This document shows positions 28,585 to 28,874 of a stretch of DNA of 28,874 bases, one piece after another. How positions within the stretch are numbered: position 1 is the stretch's first letter; each line of letters opens with the position of its first letter. This stretch comes from a bacterium (lineage in GTDB: Bacteria > Patescibacteriota > Microgenomatia > Levybacterales > UBA12049), in the NCBI GenBank assembly GCA_021784535.1, contig JAJYHW010000031.1:1-28874 (forward strand). Reading direction: 5' to 3'. Below the pieces are notes generated by a model. The model was given only the letters and a program-made list of their open reading frames with translations. It had not been told where the DNA came from and did not search any database. A program made the position numbers and the translations under genes.

Positions 28585-28874
28585 ATGAAAATTATTGTCA
28601 CACACATGGCGCCTGACTGGGATGCGATAACCTCGGTGTGGCTTTTGAAAAAATATCTTTCCTGCTGGCAGGATGCTGAAGTGCGTTTTGTTCCCGCAGG
28701 GCAAAAACTCGGGCTGAACGATGCAAAAGTAGTGAGCAGAGAAGGAGATCCTATAGAAAAAGTTGATGGCGGCGAAATGATTCATGTTGATACTGGACTT
28801 GGACCGCTTGATCATCATCAAACGCAGGATCAGACAGTCTGCGCGGCTTCCCGTACATGGGAGTATGTGCTCGC
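28585..28874 (+). CDS. DHH/MYG1-like hydrolase, incomplete at window end
   Basis: The first 96 codons are open to the window edge. The start MKIIVTHMAPDWDAITSVWLLKKYL resembles the first motif of DHH-type phosphoesterases (a strand, then His and D-x-D-A). The later IHVDTGLGPLDHHQT supplies a D-x-G...D-H-H block like that of DHH and MYG1-like proteins. These would bind two metals, usually Mn. Likely substrates are phosphoesters such as small nucleotides or short RNA, but this cannot be settled from the fragment. Its -10 is 7 nt before the ATG. Confidence 0.5.
   Translation, partial: MKIIVTHMAPDWDAITSVWLLKKYLSCWQDAEVRFVPAGQKLGLNDAKVVSREGDPIEKVDGGEMIHVDTGLGPLDHHQTQDQTVCAASRTWEYVL

Noticed and set aside
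1..28874. Alternative genetic code with UGA as sense codon
   Set aside because: TGA ends several well-defined genes, such as tmk, the dUTPase-like gene and the pilin-like gene, at their expected ends, with the next start overlapping.

Overview
This window looks like the genome of a Patescibacteria (Candidate Phyla Radiation) bacterium, most probably of the Microgenomates type. That is an inference from several features seen together. The EF-Ts is very short (151 residues). The ProRS lacks its editing domain. There is a cluster of secreted or membrane-anchored proteins with von Willebrand A, cohesin-like and dockerin-like modules. One tail-anchored protein starts with a motif (DPKLKETYARVMGT) of a kind I associate with this group. 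TGA behaves as a stop codon (for example in the ATGA and GTGA gene overlaps), which argues against the lineages that recode UGA.

Region 1 (1-8250) is a surface island. It holds a 51-residue CxxC peptide, a two-helix membrane protein, a protein with a carbonic-anhydrase-like CxDxR motif, and then mostly minus-strand exported proteins: a cohesin-like protein, a 736-residue Cys-rich repeat protein, a TM2-domain protein, and a VWA/B-type/dockerin protein. Upstream of the last lies the stranded 3' end of a second dockerin gene. A plus-strand lipoprotein sits in the middle. Two matching operator-like dyads occur in this island.

Region 2 (8350-14892) is a thymidylate and folate module on the plus strand: dcd, two tandem tmk-type kinases, a Dcd/dUTPase-fold protein, a deoxyribosyltransferase-like protein, thyA, a four-helix-bundle (23S rRNA intervening-sequence type) gene, folA and glyA. 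Together they could take dCTP through dUTP and dUMP to dTMP and dTDP, and recycle dihydrofolate to methylene-tetrahydrofolate. The module is peppered with short repeats, some inside reading frames, most clearly in folA.

Region 3 (14921-16292) is a second small surface operon, a VWA protein plus a membrane-anchored Pro/Thr/Gly protein. Region 4 (16422-25361) is an eroded version of the common bacterial order rpsB-tsf-pyrH-frr-uppS-cdsA-dxr-rseP-proS. Here pyrH, uppS, cdsA and dxr are missing, and a hypothetical protein, a pilin-like protein, 6-phosphogluconolactonase and glucose-6-phosphate dehydrogenase are present. Region 5 (25348-28874) has a P3A-type proton ATPase, a tail-anchored low-complexity protein and the start of a DHH-like protein cut by the window edge.

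The strongest window-wide signal is the spacing of promoters to start codons. At twelve genes a -10-like hexamer ends 6 to 8 nt before the start codon, which predicts leaderless mRNAs. I saw no tRNA or rRNA gene, no CRISPR array and no transposase. All calls come from reading the sequence; no database search was run.
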